Assembly: GCF_016482825.1 (NCBI RefSeq)
Contig: NZ_JAEMNV010000012.1
Span: 62,001 to 126,000 of the forward strand
Origin: Antrihabitans stalagmiti
Lineage (GTDB): Bacteria > Actinomycetota > Actinomycetes > Mycobacteriales > Mycobacteriaceae
DNA: 64,000 bases
Direction of reading: 5' to 3'
Shown here: one piece after another, positions 40,958 to 52,324 of the stretch
Layout of the letters: each line of letters starts with the position of its first letter
How positions within the stretch are numbered: the stretch's first letter is position 1
Program-made: the position numbers and the translations under genes
The notes under the pieces: generated by a model
Database searches by the model: none
Seen by the model: only the letters and a program-made list of their open reading frames with translations
Told to the model about the DNA's origin: nothing

Positions 40958-41971
40958 TCAGCCCACGGCGACGGCGTGACCCGCGTTGTCGACCGTGTTG
41001 GTGGTGATGTCGCCGCGTTCCGACAGCCAGCGCTCGGCGTCGATTGCTGCGGAACATCCGGTGCCAGCAGCGGTGATGGCCTGGCGGTAGGTGTGGTCGA
41101 CCAGGTCGCCTGCGGCAAACACGCCCTCGACAGTTGTTGCGGTAGAGGGCGATTGGACGCGGACATAGCCTGCCTCGTCGAGTTCCACCTGACCCTTCAC
41201 CAGTTCGCTGCGTGGATCGTGACCGACGGCGACGAACATGCCCGTCACATCGAGCTGGCTCTCTTCGCCGGTGATGGTGTCGCGCAGCGTCACGCCGGTG
41301 ACACTGTTCTCACCAAGCACCGCCACGACCGACGAGTTGAGTACGAAGCGGATCTTGTCGTTCGCCTTCGCGCGCTCGAGCATGATTCGCGATGCACGGA
41401 ACTCCTCGCGGCGGTGCACGATCGTCACCGAGCGAGCGAATTTCGTGAGGAAGGTGGCTTCCTCCATGGCAGAGTCGCCACCACCGACGACGACGATGTC
41501 CTGTTCCTTGAAGAAGAAGCCGTCACACGTCGCGCAGGCACTGACGCCACGTCCGAGCAACTCCTGCTCCCCCGGAATGTTCAGATAGCGGGCTGCAGCG
41601 CCCATCGCGAGGATGATCGCGTGCGCACGGTAGGTATCTCCGTAGACGGTGACGGACTTGATCGGACCTGACAGGTCGATCTCGTCGACATCCTCGGTCC
41701 GAATATCCGCACCGAAGCGCTTTGCCTGCTCGCGCATCTCTTCCATCAGGTCGGGGCCCATGATGCCGCCGCGGAAGCCTGGGAAGTTCTCGACCTCGGT
41801 CGTCGTCATCAGTGCGCCACCGAATTGAGTGCCCTCGAAGAGTAGTGGTTCGAGTTCGGCGCGTGCCGCGTAGACAGCAGCGGTATATCCAGCGGGTCCG
41901 GAGCCGACGATGATGAGGTCGCGGACGCTCGATTCAGCGGCCTGTGCAGAGGGGGCGTTCACTTCGGACAT
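40958..41971 (-). CDS. trxB: Thioredoxin reductase
   Basis: A 337-residue flavoprotein from ATG 41971 ([10 protein letters not shown]), with FAD-binding [15 protein letters not shown], redox-active CATC in [13 protein letters not shown] and NADPH-binding [10 protein letters not shown]. It passes electrons from NADPH to thioredoxin. The frame stays open upstream past the true start. In the sigM-anti-sigma-trxB-trxA run it probably belongs to the oxidative-stress response driven by SigM. Confidence 0.97.
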   Translation of the reverse strand: MSEVNAPSAQAAESSVRDLIIVGSGPAGYTAAVYAARAELEPLLFEGTQFGGALMTTTEVENFPGFRGGIMGPDLMEEMREQAKRFGADIRTEDVDEIDLSGPIKSVTVYGDTYRAHAIILAMGAAARYLNIPGEQELLGRGVSACATCDGFFFKEQDIVVVGGGDSAMEEATFLTKFARSVTIVHRREEFRASRIMLERAKANDKIRFVLNSSVVAVLGENSVTGVTLRDTITGEESQLDVTGMFVAVGHDPRSELVKGQVELDEAGYVRVQSPSTATTVEGVFAAGDLVDHTYRQAITAAGTGCSAAIDAERWLSERGDITTNTVDNAGHAVAVG

Positions 41972-42051
41972 GTGTCCTTCCGGGTACGGACTGGTTGATT
42001 CATTCCGATCAACACCAGCGTAAAGGGTGTTGTTCCCGCATTCGCGTCGAG

Positions 42052-42768
42052 TCAGCCGATGTCCGACCGTGCTCGCAACTGTGGATCGTCCGCCTTGCAG
42101 CCTGTTCCGACGACCACAGCGGTCACGGTCGGCGGTGTCGGGCCGCCGACGAGCAGGAGGACCGCATCCTGGCCGCGAAAGGTCACTGGTGCTGCGCCCA
42201 GTGGTTTTGCTGCTGGATTCAGACCGTTGGCTGCAAGACACTCGCCGAGATTGCCTGCCAGCGCACTGGGGACATCTTGGCGTCCAAGGAGTGTCAGCGC
42301 GGTCGGTGCCAGTTCGTCACCCAGGTCGACAGGTGTGACCGTCGAGGTCGGCCGTGCTTCGACCGACCCGCTCGGCGTCGGCTCGCGCAGCACCACCACA
42401 GCAAAGACGACAGCCACTGCGGCCGCGACGGCTGCTCCCGCTCCGAGCGCCCAACGGCGACGGTTGACGAATCGCGGATGCGAGGTCAAGGACGTTACCG
42501 ACGTCAAACTGTGCTCGCGCGCAATCGCGGCTTCCATGCGGGCGGCGACGTCGTCGGGAATCGTCGTCCCGACGCCTGTGTTGCGGCCGAGATCGCCGAG
42601 TTGGGCAGCGACCCGATCGAGGGCGGACATCGTGCGCATCGCGTCATCGTCGGCGCGGACGAGTGGCCAGAGTTCGCTGGCTACGTCTTCGGGGAGGGCG
42701 CCGGCGTGCAGATCGGCAAGCAGTTCGACGGAGTACGGCGGCTGCGGCACGCCGCTGCGACTGCCCAT
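42052..42768 (-). CDS. Putative anti-sigma-M factor
   Basis: A 238-residue protein with one membrane helix ([23 protein letters not shown], about residues 105-127), an N-terminal cytoplasmic part and an extracytoplasmic C-terminal part with two Cys. It sits directly after sigM and before trxB, as the SigM regulator does in mycobacteria. The cytoplasmic part lacks the HxxxCxxC zinc motif of ZAS anti-sigma factors. Assignment rests mainly on position. Confidence 0.72.
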   Translation of the reverse strand: MGSRSGVPQPPYSVELLADLHAGALPEDVASELWPLVRADDDAMRTMSALDRVAAQLGDLGRNTGVGTTIPDDVAARMEAAIAREHSLTSVTSLTSHPRFVNRRRWALGAGAAVAAAVAVVFAVVVLREPTPSGSVEARPTSTVTPVDLGDELAPTALTLLGRQDVPSALAGNLGECLAANGLNPAAKPLGAAPVTFRGQDAVLLLVGGPTPPTVTAVVVGTGCKADDPQLRARSDIG

Positions 42769-42876
42769 CTCACGCCTCCACCTGATACTCGATCACGAAT
42801 ACTGCGACACCACACGACGTACTGGGCGCGAGGTTCGGAGAACTTCCTACCCCACACTAGTTTCGACGTACCGATA

Positions 42877-43428
42877 TCAGATTCGGTTCCCGGGATCACG
42901 AAGATAGTCCAATTTTTCCGCAAGTTTGAGGCGTCCTCTGGCACAACGGCTTTTGATCGTGCCCGCCGGAACGCCGAGGGCTTGCGCGGCGTCCGATACC
43001 GAGTAGCCCTCGACGTCGACGGCGACGAGTGCGGCGCGTTGTTCGGCAGGCAACGACATCAAGGCTTTCTGTACTACGAGGGACATCTCGAGGTCTGCGT
43101 AGTGGTTGCGGTCGTCTCGTGGCTCGTCGGATTCGTCCGTCGTCAGCGATACGGTCGGGCGTGACTTGTTTCGGCGGATGCGATCGAGACAGGCATTCAC
43201 GACGATCGCGTGCAACCAACTCCGTACCGCGGCATCCGCTCGGAAGTTCGCTGCCTTGCGATGCGCGGAAAGCAAAGCTTCTTGAAGTGCGTCGGCGGCG
43301 TCTTCACGTGTGTAGGAAGTCCGAAGCGCTGTCTGCCAGAGATGGTCGTAATGGCGACGCATCAGCTCGGCGAACGCGTGGCCGTCCCCAGCTACGTGGG
43401 CAGCAAGCAGATCGACATCAGTTGACAC
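42877..43428 (-). CDS. sigM: ECF RNA polymerase sigma factor SigM
   Basis: A 183-residue ECF sigma factor. Region 2 contains FAELMRRHYDHLWQTALR and EDAADALQEALLSAHR. Region 4 is LPAEQRAALVAVDVEGYSVSDAA followed by GVPAGTIKSRCARGR. The order sigM, membrane anti-sigma, trxB, trxA is that of mycobacterial SigM. The GTG at 43428 (VSTDVDLLAAHVAGDG) was chosen by family alignment; several upstream in-frame starts exist and no ideal ribosome-binding site is seen. Confidence 0.9.
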   Translation of the reverse strand: MSTDVDLLAAHVAGDGHAFAELMRRHYDHLWQTALRTSYTREDAADALQEALLSAHRKAANFRADAAVRSWLHAIVVNACLDRIRRNKSRPTVSLTTDESDEPRDDRNHYADLEMSLVVQKALMSLPAEQRAALVAVDVEGYSVSDAAQALGVPAGTIKSRCARGRLKLAEKLDYLRDPGNRI

Positions 43429-43548
43429 CACTCCCCGCCCCCCTGGATTCCGCACTCCGACTGTGTCGACCCCATCCGTCGACTTCCCCGACGAACACAA
43501 TAAGCGAGAACCGTCGTTCAGGTGCGACCAAGCCCGTCGGAATGCTGA

Positions 43549-43611
43549 TATGCCCCCCTGCCGGCATACCAACAGACTCCGCTGACGATCGGAACTCGGG
43601 TAGGGAGTTCC
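43549..43611. promoter_or_regulatory. Two inverted repeats upstream of sigM
   Basis: TATGCC-N8-GGCATA (43549-43568) and GGAACTC-N7-GAGTTCC (43591-43611) lie 120-185 nt upstream of the sigM start. The second contains GGAAC on both strands, the -35 core of many ECF promoters, but no convincing -10 element at the right distance was found. Confidence 0.4.
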
Positions 43612-43706
43612 AGTGCCTCCCTCGTGGGGAGCGCGAATAGATAGTACCCAGACCATCAATCGTCTAGCAAACCGACAGTTACCTTTTGCCTACCGAAGAA
43701 ACTGTG

Positions 43707-46700
43707 TCAGCGGGGCGCGGTGAAGATCAGGTCTGCGATGGTGGATTGGTTCTGGTTGCCCTTCTCGGCAAGCTTGGTGATCCAGACCAACACGTAGCGG
43801 ACCGGCTGATCGCTGGTCACCGGAATCTGCGTTATGCCGGGACCCAGTGTCGCGGAACCGATTTCCTGAGTCTGATCGAGCGTCGGGTTCGTCGAAGGCG
43901 ACGACCTGATCTCGACGACCGTGCCCGGACTCGGCGAGTTGATCGCCACCTCCGACAGCTTGGTCGGCTCTGGCAACGTCACCAGCATGCCGATACCCGA
44001 TTTCAATTTCGGGAAAGGCTCGGAGTATTGATCGGACTCCCAGACAGTGTTCGGATTGCCGTCCAGCACCAGTTTCGCGGCCTCGGGGCTGTCGGGTGTG
44101 CCCTGACCCGGCAGCGAGAACTCAGCGACAGCGCTCGCAGGGACCACAATGCCCCCTGGCGCAGGTGCATCGGTTGCGCCCGAAGGCGCCGCGGGAGCCG
44201 ACGTGAAGCCGGGGACGGTGAAGCCCTCGTCCCCGCTGCCGGTCAGCTTGTTGGCCAGAAGAGCACCCGCAGTTGCAAGGAGAATGATGACCACGGCACC
44301 GAGGCCGGCGATCATCAGCATCGTCCGCTTGGACCTGGCCTGTTCGGCTGCGAGTTCTTCCGGATCGGCGAGCGAATGTCCCGACGAACCGGGCGCACGC
44401 TGGCCGAGACGCAGCGCAGGCATCAGGTCGGTCTTCTGATCGACAACAGAAGCCTGGTCGAGGACGTGCTGGACCGTGGCGGCGGTGCGAACACCACGAT
44501 TCGTTTCGAGTGCCCGCACAGCGACGGCGGAGATCTCGAACGGCACCTCCGGGCGGACCTCCCGTGGCTCGATCGGGGCACCGTCGGCGCCACGAGTGGC
44601 AGGCAGGAGACCGCCGACCTTCGCAACGGGGATCGCGGTACCGGACACTCCGCCGGGAGTAGCGCCGGCCAGGGGCCAGCGAGCGGTGATCAAGGCGTAA
44701 AGCATGGCGCCGAGGCCGCGGACGTCGGATTGAGCATCCGCGTCGGCCAACGTTCCGGGGAATGCGAGCACAGCGTCGCCGGCGACACTGATGCGAACGC
44801 GATCGGGATGATCGATCGACAAGGCGCCGCCACTGCGGTGTGTGAGCTCGGCTGCCGAGGCGAGCGCTCGGATGGCTCGGGCTGCGCCGATCGGCGACGG
44901 CGTCGTTTCCGCCATCTCCGCGAGGGAACGTCCCGGCGTCCATTCGGCGACGACGATGCCACCCGAACTGCCACGGACGACGTCGAGTACGCGGGCGAGA
45001 CCGGGGGAATTGATGCGCCCGAGTCGCAACGTCCGAGACAGGATCGCCTGCGGACCCTCATCGAGGGTAGAGGTCGGATCTGCTGCCTGTTCCGAGTCGA
45101 CGAAGGTCAGTGCGACCTCGCGATCGAGCTTCGTGTCGAGGGCCTGCCAGAACGTGAGCCCTCGAGAGCCACCGTGTGCGGCGAGAAGTCGGTAGCGACC
45201 ACCGGCGACGGATGCGCCAGGAACAAGTTTCGGTCCGCGAGGAGCACGCCGAACCGTCGGATCGTCGAAGCCTGGTCGTGGCGGTCGAGGCTGCCCGGGT
45301 ATCGGACCGTCTGCGTCGTGCGGCAGCTGACGAGGCCGGACCGGAGTGGTCGCGTCGGACGGCTGGGAAGACGAGGGGGTCGGACCGGACGCTGCGGAGC
45401 CGTCCACGGGAGGACGAGGAGGTGCGGCGGGTTCGGCTCGGTCGGGCGATGTGGGGGCCTTGCTGAACCGCACGGTCTCGTCGGCGGGCTTGGTGTTCGA
45501 TGTCACAGTGTCTGTCGACACACCACCAGCACCGATGCCGGAAACGGTGGGCTTCGAGGTATCTGCGGCGGTACTGCCGACGGGCTTGCCGGCGATCGAA
45601 TCGTCGCCCATCCTCACTCCTTCACGAGTTTGTCCCCAAGCTGGTCCCGCTGGTCCCACGTGGGGCCGACCACCCGTCCTCTGCCGAACAGGGTACGGGA
45701 ACTCACCAACGCCAGTGATATCAACCGCATCGACCCTGATAGTCGGGATGACCATCGTTTGGGCGTCCATCATCGGGTCGTATGCCGGTTCCGGCTCGGG
45801 TTCGATAACGCGCGTCCCACCGAGTCGTCGTCGCAACGCCACTGTTATGGCGACGATCTCGGGAACGTTTGCGATTCTCAGAATTGTAAACGTCACAGCG
45901 AGCATCAGGAGACCGCCGATACCCACACGAAGCAGCGAACCGACGCCGCCGAGCCCTTCGGTTAGACGGTCGAACCGGAGCAGCCAGTCGATTCCGCGCA
46001 TCACACCCGCGCCGACCAGCGCTGCAACGAGGACGATCCACACCGTCTTTCCGACGTTCGCCAGTCGTAGCGAGCCGAGGCTTCGGCGCAGCAATATGGC
46101 GCCGATGATCGCGCCGAAAAAGAAGCCGATGCCGTTCGCGACGCCGAGCAGAATGACGACGTCGTCGGCGTCGTTGGCTACGACGGGTGCGAGAGCAGAC
46201 AGACCGACCTTGACGACCGTGATGCCGAGGATGATCCAGGTCGGGGTCCATGCCTTCTCTCGCGCGTAGAAGACACGGAGGTGGATCAGGACGACCGCGT
46301 AGGGAATGAGAGTGAACGCCGAGCAGCTGACGGCGAAACCGAGTCTGCTCGAGTCGCCCGCAAAGTTGCCGTAGCCGTACAGCGCCTCGCCGACCTCGGT
46401 GCCCGCGAAAGTGAGCAGAACGACGACTGGGATCAGAGCGATCATCGTCAATCGGGTCGCGATCGAGAGATCGTCGACGACAGCGGGAGTGTCGTCGCTC
46501 GCAGCGTTTCGGCTGAGCCGAGGCATGATCGCAGTCAGTACTGTCACGCCGAGGACGCCGTAGGGAAGTTGCAGCAGCAGCCATGCATTGTTGTAGATAG
46601 CAGGGCCGGCGGCATCGAAGTGCGAGGAGATGCGGGTGGCGAAGACATAACCGAATTGGCTGATGACGACATATACGACGATCGCTATCGCCATGCCGCC

Positions 46701-47735
46701 GAACTGTTTGAGTCGAGCGTCGAGACCCCACAGCGGCCGAAGCGAGATGTTGTTGCGCCGGATCGCGGGGATGAGACTGGTTGCCTGCACGATGACGCCG
46801 AGAGTGACGCCGCCGCCGAGGACGAGCAATTTCGGGTCGCCCATGCTGACGGGGTCGAGTGAGATGTCACCGGGGACTGCGACATACACGCCGAGCACAA
46901 GGAGTACGACGACGTTGTTGAGCACCGGTGCCCACGCGCCGGGCTTGAAATCCTGGCGGGTGTTCAGAATTGCCGTGAGGAGTGCGGTCAGTCCGTAGAA
47001 CAGGATTGCCGGCAGCAGCAGAAACGACAGCGCTGTGGTCAGCTGCGGGTTGACTTCACCGTCCTTCGACAGAAAGACGTACTGCGTGAGGATCGGCGCT
47101 GCTGCTGTCGCGAGCAACGCAGCGGCCGCCAACAGCGTGACCGCAGCTGTGAACAGGCGTCTGACGAACGCTGCGCCCTGATCGGGGTCTTCCATTTCGG
47201 CTCTGACCAGCACCGGGACCACGATCGCTGTCAGCACCGCACCGAGAACGAGCTCGGCGATCATGTTCGGCAACACGCTCGCGACGGTGTACGCGCTGGC
47301 GATAGCTGAACCGAGAACGGTCAGCAGCAGCACCTGCTTGAAGAAGCCGGTGATCCTACTGATCAGCGTCGCGATCGCGATCGAACCGCTCGAGGCGATC
47401 AGCTTCGAGTTGGAATTGTCGGGAGCTTCACGCCGAGCAGGCTTCTCCTCGAGCAGCACCGATGCAGGGGCCGGTGCCGACGGAATGGGCGGTGTAACCG
47501 GGCCGCCGGGACGGCTGGGAGGAATACGGACAGGCTGGGCGCGCTGCTGCTGGTTCGGCGGGGGTTGAAAGTGCGGCAGTGGACGAGGCGGAAACGCCTG
47601 CGGCGGTGCCTGGCGCAGAGGACGTTGCGGCTGATTCGGACGCTGTGCCGGATTCGTGCGACGCGGGTCTATCCACGGAGTGCGCTCCCACGGTGCCGAT
47701 GGCGCCGACCGTGGCGGCGGGCCGCTACCCGTCAT
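43707..47735 (-). CDS. murJ: MurJ lipid II flippase with C-terminal pseudokinase and extracellular domain
   Basis: A 1342-residue fusion. Residues 1-105 are Pro/Gln-rich. About 110-660 is the MviN/MurJ core with some 14 helices, beginning SSGSIAIATLISRITGFFKQ. A disordered linker leads to a protein-kinase-like domain (about 845-1115) that lacks the ATP-site Lys (VALTFVD) and any HRD or DFG motif, so it cannot be an active kinase. A helix near 1141 and a discoidin-like domain follow. The mycobacterial homologue binds FhaA through the pseudokinase when phosphorylated. Confidence 0.93.
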   Translation of the reverse strand: MTGSGPPPRSAPSAPWERTPWIDPRRTNPAQRPNQPQRPLRQAPPQAFPPRPLPHFQPPPNQQQRAQPVRIPPSRPGGPVTPPIPSAPAPASVLLEEKPARREAPDNSNSKLIASSGSIAIATLISRITGFFKQVLLLTVLGSAIASAYTVASVLPNMIAELVLGAVLTAIVVPVLVRAEMEDPDQGAAFVRRLFTAAVTLLAAAALLATAAAPILTQYVFLSKDGEVNPQLTTALSFLLLPAILFYGLTALLTAILNTRQDFKPGAWAPVLNNVVVLLVLGVYVAVPGDISLDPVSMGDPKLLVLGGGVTLGVIVQATSLIPAIRRNNISLRPLWGLDARLKQFGGMAIAIVVYVVISQFGYVFATRISSHFDAAGPAIYNNAWLLLQLPYGVLGVTVLTAIMPRLSRNAASDDTPAVVDDLSIATRLTMIALIPVVVLLTFAGTEVGEALYGYGNFAGDSSRLGFAVSCSAFTLIPYAVVLIHLRVFYAREKAWTPTWIILGITVVKVGLSALAPVVANDADDVVILLGVANGIGFFFGAIIGAILLRRSLGSLRLANVGKTVWIVLVAALVGAGVMRGIDWLLRFDRLTEGLGGVGSLLRVGIGGLLMLAVTFTILRIANVPEIVAITVALRRRLGGTRVIEPEPEPAYDPMMDAQTMVIPTIRVDAVDITGVGEFPYPVRQRTGGRPHVGPAGPAWGQTREGVRMGDDSIAGKPVGSTAADTSKPTVSGIGAGGVSTDTVTSNTKPADETVRFSKAPTSPDRAEPAAPPRPPVDGSAASGPTPSSSQPSDATTPVRPRQLPHDADGPIPGQPRPPRPGFDDPTVRRAPRGPKLVPGASVAGGRYRLLAAHGGSRGLTFWQALDTKLDREVALTFVDSEQAADPTSTLDEGPQAILSRTLRLGRINSPGLARVLDVVRGSSGGIVVAEWTPGRSLAEMAETTPSPIGAARAIRALASAAELTHRSGGALSIDHPDRVRISVAGDAVLAFPGTLADADAQSDVRGLGAMLYALITARWPLAGATPGGVSGTAIPVAKVGGLLPATRGADGAPIEPREVRPEVPFEISAVAVRALETNRGVRTAATVQHVLDQASVVDQKTDLMPALRLGQRAPGSSGHSLADPEELAAEQARSKRTMLMIAGLGAVVIILLATAGALLANKLTGSGDEGFTVPGFTSAPAAPSGATDAPAPGGIVVPASAVAEFSLPGQGTPDSPEAAKLVLDGNPNTVWESDQYSEPFPKLKSGIGMLVTLPEPTKLSEVAINSPSPGTVVEIRSSPSTNPTLDQTQEIGSATLGPGITQIPVTSDQPVRYVLVWITKLAEKGNQNQSTIADLIFTAPR

Positions 47736-50170
47736 GAACGCTCAAACCCTTCGTCGGCTGGATCCGGCTGGCCGCGGAATCGGTGCAGCAGTCGACGTCC
47801 AGCCAACAGCAACAGCAATGCGCCTGCACATCCAGTAATTATCGCCAAGGCTTGACCGTACGCGTTGGAACGCACCGAAACGGTCGTCGGTTCGCCCAAG
47901 TCGTGACCGCCCGGTGTTGTAAGCGCAACGTCGACGAACAGGTTCCTGGTGTCGCTGACCTCGGCGGGGACCTGAAGTGGGCGGCTTCCCCGCGGTGGCA
48001 ACTGCTGTTCGCCGATGTCGGTGATCTTCATCTCCGGCGGTGCATCGATGCGTAGTCGCACACGAATGCCGACCGGCAGATCGTTGCGGGCTACCAGAAG
48101 TAGCGGACTCTGTTCCGAGGCGAGGGTGTACACACCACCGGGCGAGAGCACAGTTACCGACCTGAACATCGCGTCGACGGACTGTCGCGATTGCGACAAC
48201 CGCGCTTGTGCCGCCGCTTCCGCCGCGGACCGTCCGTCGTCGCGCCGACCCGACAGCGACATCGCGCGCAACAGGTCTTCGCGCAGCGGTGCGCCGAACA
48301 GTCGCGGCGTGAGTTCCGACTGCGGATCTTCGACGAGTGCACCCAGCAGTGCTGTCACCGACGCAGCTTGCGAGCCCGCCGAGGAACGGATCGATTCTGG
48401 TACCGAGTCGTCGACGGCTTGCTGCGGGTAGGTCAAGGCGAACGGCCGCAGGTCCGCAGGCCGACCGAGGAGGTCGGTGAACGACCGTGGGGTGGCGAGC
48501 CCGGAACGAAGCAGCGTCGTGACCGCCGAGAGGATCGCTGCCGCCTCGTTGCCGTCGGCGGTCCACTGTTGCGGCGGCACAAGCAACATCGATCGTGGTC
48601 GGTTGGGTTGCGGGGTTAGCGCCGACCAACTGATCGCGCCGAGCGCATCCTGCAGCCTCGCCTCGCGGGAATCGTCTTCCAGGTCGTAGCGCGCCTTTGC
48701 CGGGGTGAACGACGGCGTCTGGGGCTGCGCACCGACCGCAGCCAGTGCGGTCGCCGCAGAGATATCGAAGGTCGCGGCGTGCAGCGGTTCGGTGTTCGCC
48801 GGTGCATCCGGTGTGTTGGCCGGCGCAGAAGGCGGGACCGCGGTCGGAATGCGGACCAGGTCGGGCTGCGCAGTTACATCTTCGGTGTTGCCGTCGACCG
48901 CATTTCCGGCGACGACGACCGTCGTGGTTCCGAGCGAGCGCACGAACATGCCGGTGTCGTCGTCGATCGTCCCGGCATCGGGCCAGGTGACGCCGCGGAC
49001 CGACGTCGCACCCAAGATCCCGTCGACGATGTCGGCAGGAGCCGTGATGGCGCTTGCGGTGATTTCGGAATCGTTCAACGCTGCGACCGCCGGGACATCG
49101 ACCTGCGCGAACGGCATTGCGAGTGTGCACATCTCGGTGGCTATCGTGCGGAGCTGCTCCAACCATTCCGCAGCCGCTGCCGCGCCGGTACCGTCGCGCG
49201 TCGGACCGGTCGGATCGTCGGGATTTTCGAGCACGAGATAGCCACGTGCCATGTTCGACACGGTGATCAGCAGGTCTGGGTCGACGGCTATGCAGGTGCT
49301 GTCACGCAAGCGCCTCCCGTCGTCGGCGGATGGTCCGGTCGCGAATTCGAGTGCGCTGACCAGTTGCCCGAGGCGTCCGTCCTTCCGCAACGACGTCGCC
49401 AGATCGTCGTCGACGAGGCGGACCCGCTGATCGAGCGAGCCGGGGATGCCTGCGACGAGCCGGGGTCGGTCGGCTAGCGGCCACAGCAGTGTCGTCGCGA
49501 CCGGCGTCGCCGTCGACGGCGCCACGGCTCTGGCGTCGTCCGCCGCTGGGTCGGACGCCGTCGGGTCCGGTGGCACACCGAGCACGGGGAGCAGAAAGCG
49601 AGCGTCGTCGAGTCGGGCTTCGTCACCGAACTCGGGAGCGCCGTTGACGTTCAACAGAAAGGGATAGATTCCCGGCTGGCTGATGCCGAGGTTCGGTGGT
49701 GCGTCGGGTCCGGGCTGGGCCGCACGCAACGGCATGGTCAACGTGAACGTCTTCTTCTGACCGGCGCCGAGGCGATCGGCGACGGTGACGAAGTCCCCGA
49801 CGATGTCGAAGTTGTACTGATCGAGGCGCAACGAGGTCCGCAGCTCGGCAGATGTTGCCACTGCGGCTGCGCGTTGCATCCGGACGTTGATGTCGTCGAC
49901 GGGTCGGTCTCCGACGTTGGTGACGGTTGCGCTCACGCTGACGGTCGAGTCGCTCGTTGTGGTTACCGAACTCGGGCTCACCGAGTCCACCGAGAGTTCC
50001 AGAAATCGTGGCGCGCGGTCGGTGAGCGGCTGCTCGGTGCCGGGAGCTTGGATACCGGGCTCCGAGTTGCCCGGCACAGCGATCGCGGTCGCCGCGGCCG
50101 GACCCAACGCCAGCGCCGCGCTTGCCAGCAAAGCCGTCGCAATGCGCGACTGTTTCCGCCACCGCGTCAT
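47732..50170 (-). CDS. DUF6049 family secreted membrane-anchored protein
   Basis: An 812-residue protein from ATG 50170. The signal peptide is [20 protein letters not shown]; the large extracytoplasmic part is rich in beta structure, with a CARDB-like segment [19 protein letters not shown]; a C-terminal helix ([18 protein letters not shown]) and a short tail anchor it. It overlaps murJ and the NUDIX gene by 4 nt on each side, so all three are co-translated. The homologue is conserved beside murJ in mycobacteria; the function is not established. Confidence 0.85.
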   Translation of the reverse strand: MTRWRKQSRIATALLASAALALGPAAATAIAVPGNSEPGIQAPGTEQPLTDRAPRFLELSVDSVSPSSVTTTSDSTVSVSATVTNVGDRPVDDINVRMQRAAAVATSAELRTSLRLDQYNFDIVGDFVTVADRLGAGQKKTFTLTMPLRAAQPGPDAPPNLGISQPGIYPFLLNVNGAPEFGDEARLDDARFLLPVLGVPPDPTASDPAADDARAVAPSTATPVATTLLWPLADRPRLVAGIPGSLDQRVRLVDDDLATSLRKDGRLGQLVSALEFATGPSADDGRRLRDSTCIAVDPDLLITVSNMARGYLVLENPDDPTGPTRDGTGAAAAAEWLEQLRTIATEMCTLAMPFAQVDVPAVAALNDSEITASAITAPADIVDGILGATSVRGVTWPDAGTIDDDTGMFVRSLGTTTVVVAGNAVDGNTEDVTAQPDLVRIPTAVPPSAPANTPDAPANTEPLHAATFDISAATALAAVGAQPQTPSFTPAKARYDLEDDSREARLQDALGAISWSALTPQPNRPRSMLLVPPQQWTADGNEAAAILSAVTTLLRSGLATPRSFTDLLGRPADLRPFALTYPQQAVDDSVPESIRSSAGSQAASVTALLGALVEDPQSELTPRLFGAPLREDLLRAMSLSGRRDDGRSAAEAAAQARLSQSRQSVDAMFRSVTVLSPGGVYTLASEQSPLLLVARNDLPVGIRVRLRIDAPPEMKITDIGEQQLPPRGSRPLQVPAEVSDTRNLFVDVALTTPGGHDLGEPTTVSVRSNAYGQALAIITGCAGALLLLLAGRRLLHRFRGQPDPADEGFERS

Positions 50171-50739
50171 TCGTCGCCGGCACCGACGGTCGGGCGCTGC
50201 GGATCCGAGATCGGATCGGCGAGCTGCGCGATCAATTTCCCCGCTACTTCGGCAAGTCGGCGCTCGTCGGCATAGGCAAGCCGCGACTCGAGTTCGGCGA
50301 GAGGCACCCAGGCAACCTCGGTGACCTCGATGTCGGCATCGGAGAGCTCGCCGCCGAGATAACGAAGCAGGTAGTGGTGGACGGTTTTGTGAATTCGGCG
50401 ACCTTCTGCGACGAACCAATAGTCGATGCTGCCGAGCGACGCGAGCACTTTTCCGCGAATACCGGTCTCTTCGGCGACTTCACGCATCGCCGTTTGCTCA
50501 GCGGTTTCGCCCTGTTCGATGTGGCCTTTCGGCAGGGACCAGAGCAACCTGCCGCGACGGTCGGTTCGGCCGATCAGCGCTGCGCACAACGCTTCTCGTG
50601 GGCCGTCCAGTCCATCGACGACCAAACCGCCCGCCGAGGTTTCACGCACCGTCTTGAGCCGCGGTTTCGTCTGATTTCCGACCGCACCCCGGCGTCGCGG
50701 CTGGCGACGACGATTGTTGGCGCGTTCGGCTGGAGACAC
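50167..50739 (-). CDS. NUDIX hydrolase (MutT4-like)
   Basis: A 190-residue protein from GTG 50739. The Nudix box is complete: [22 protein letters not shown] fits GX5EX7REUXEEXGU (motif shown in part). A basic N-terminus of 35 residues ([11 protein letters not shown]) is unusual and could bind nucleic acid. Nudix enzymes cleave nucleoside diphosphate derivatives. It is first in the NUDIX-DUF6049-murJ operon and divergent from pcnA across 77 nt, as in mycobacteria. Confidence 0.88.
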   Translation of the reverse strand: MSPAERANNRRRQPRRRGAVGNQTKPRLKTVRETSAGGLVVDGLDGPREALCAALIGRTDRRGRLLWSLPKGHIEQGETAEQTAMREVAEETGIRGKVLASLGSIDYWFVAEGRRIHKTVHHYLLRYLGGELSDADIEVTEVAWVPLAELESRLAYADERRLAEVAGKLIAQLADPISDPQRPTVGAGDE

Positions 50740-50816
50740 CCGATCAATTCTAGCTGTGTTGACGCCTCCCGCCGGAAGGGCGCTCCGAAGCAACGTCTCA
50801 CCTAAGCTGCATCCTT

Positions 50817-52307
50817 GTGTCATCTCCAACCCCGAACGGTAAGTCGTCGAGCGGCGCATCCTCCGACGACGAGCGCCGCGCTCGGCTCCTCGCAGGCGCC
50901 GCAGTCACTTTAGGGGGACTCTCGGATGTGCTGACGCCCCTCGGTGCCTTGTTCGCGGCAGAGGGTTACGAGCTGTATCTGGTCGGCGGGACCGTGCGCG
51001 ACGCGATACTGGGTCGGCTCGGGTCCGATCTCGACTTCACCACCGATGCGCGTCCAGAGGCTGTCCAATCGATCCTGCGTCGCTGGGCCGACAATCAGTG
51101 GGACACCGGTCTCGCTTTCGGAACGATCAGCGCGTCGAAGGACCAGCAGCAGATCGAGATAACGACCTACCGTGCGGATTCCTACGACCGCGTCTCCCGA
51201 AACCCGGTCGTCGAGTTCGGCGACACCCTTGCCGGTGACCTGATTCGGCGTGATTTCACCGTCAATGCCATGGCGGTTCGGATCGGCGCCGACGGATCAC
51301 AGGAGTTCGTCGACCCGCTCGGTGGGCTCGATGCACTCGTAGCAGGAATACTCGACACCCCCGCGGCGCCACAGGATTCGTTCGGTGACGATCCGCTACG
51401 GATGTTGCGTGCGGCGCGGTTCGTTTCGCAACTCGGGTTCACACTTGCGCCGAGGGTTGTCGACGCGATGCGCGAGATGGCGGGCGAGATCGATCGGATC
51501 ACCGCTGAGCGGGTGCAGGCCGAACTGGACAAACTTGTGCTCGGCGACCATGCGACCGACGGCGTCGACATCATTTGCGAAACGGGTCTGGCAGATCGTG
51601 TTTTGCCGGAGGTGCCTGCGATGAAGCTCGAGATCGACGAGCATCACCAGCACAAGGACGTCTATCAGCATTCGTTGACCGTGCTGCAGCAAGCGATCGA
51701 CCTAGAGGACGGCGACCCCGACCTCGTTCTGCGTTGGGCGGCGTTGCTGCACGACATCGGCAAACCGGACACGCGTCGGCTGGAGCCGGGCGGCGGGGTC
51801 AGCTTCCATCATCACGAGGTAGTCGGCGCAAAAATGGTGCGCAAGCGGATGCGGGCGTTGAAGTATCCGAAGGCTCTGACCGACGACGTCGCACAGCTCG
51901 TTTTCCTGCACCTCCGGTTTCACGGCTACGGCAAGGGGCAGTGGACCGATTCGGCGGTCCGCCGCTACGTCACCGATGCGGGCGACCTACTCCCCCGACT
52001 GCACAAATTGGTCCGCGCCGACTGCACGACGCGTAACAAACGTCGCGCGGCCGCGCTACAGGCCACGTACGACGACCTCGAGTTGCGGATCGACAAGATT
52101 GCCGCGCAGGAGGACCTCGCACGTGTTCGCCCGGACCTCGATGGCAACGCGATCATGGAACTTCTCGACATTCCTGCCGGCCCGAAGGTCGGTCTGGCCT
52201 GGCGGTTTCTCAAGGAACTTCGCCTCGACCGCGGACCGTTGAGCCGCGACGAGGCCGAAGCCGAACTTGTGAAATGGTGGGAGACGCAGGGCGATTCGAC
52301 GGCCTGA
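50817..52307 (+). CDS. pcnA: CCA-adding enzyme / poly(A) polymerase family tRNA nucleotidyltransferase
   Basis: A 496-residue class II nucleotidyltransferase from GTG 50817. The head domain has [13 protein letters not shown] and DLDFTTDA (catalytic Asp pair), [11 protein letters not shown], then [17 protein letters not shown]. An HD phosphohydrolase domain follows, with [11 protein letters not shown] and [10 protein letters not shown]. It should repair or add the CCA end of tRNAs; neither tRNA in this window encodes CCA, consistent with this need. Confidence 0.93.
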   Translation: MSSPTPNGKSSSGASSDDERRARLLAGAAVTLGGLSDVLTPLGALFAAEGYELYLVGGTVRDAILGRLGSDLDFTTDARPEAVQSILRRWADNQWDTGLAFGTISASKDQQQIEITTYRADSYDRVSRNPVVEFGDTLAGDLIRRDFTVNAMAVRIGADGSQEFVDPLGGLDALVAGILDTPAAPQDSFGDDPLRMLRAARFVSQLGFTLAPRVVDAMREMAGEIDRITAERVQAELDKLVLGDHATDGVDIICETGLADRVLPEVPAMKLEIDEHHQHKDVYQHSLTVLQQAIDLEDGDPDLVLRWAALLHDIGKPDTRRLEPGGGVSFHHHEVVGAKMVRKRMRALKYPKALTDDVAQLVFLHLRFHGYGKGQWTDSAVRRYVTDAGDLLPRLHKLVRADCTTRNKRRAAALQATYDDLELRIDKIAAQEDLARVRPDLDGNAIMELLDIPAGPKVGLAWRFLKELRLDRGPLSRDEAEAELVKWWETQGDSTA

Positions 52308-52324
52308 TGTCGTTGGTCGGCTGC

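Noticed and set aside
39335-41671. A 778-codon open frame antisense to cwlM, trxA and trxB
   Set aside because: It crosses three well-supported genes and has no family match or ribosome-binding site.
45648-45663. CCCACGTGGG inside murJ as parS
   Set aside because: Arms do not match the TGTTTC/GAAACA consensus.
43686-45965. A 759-codon open frame antisense to murJ
   Set aside because: Same reason: a shadow of the Pro/Ala-rich murJ linker and pseudokinase.
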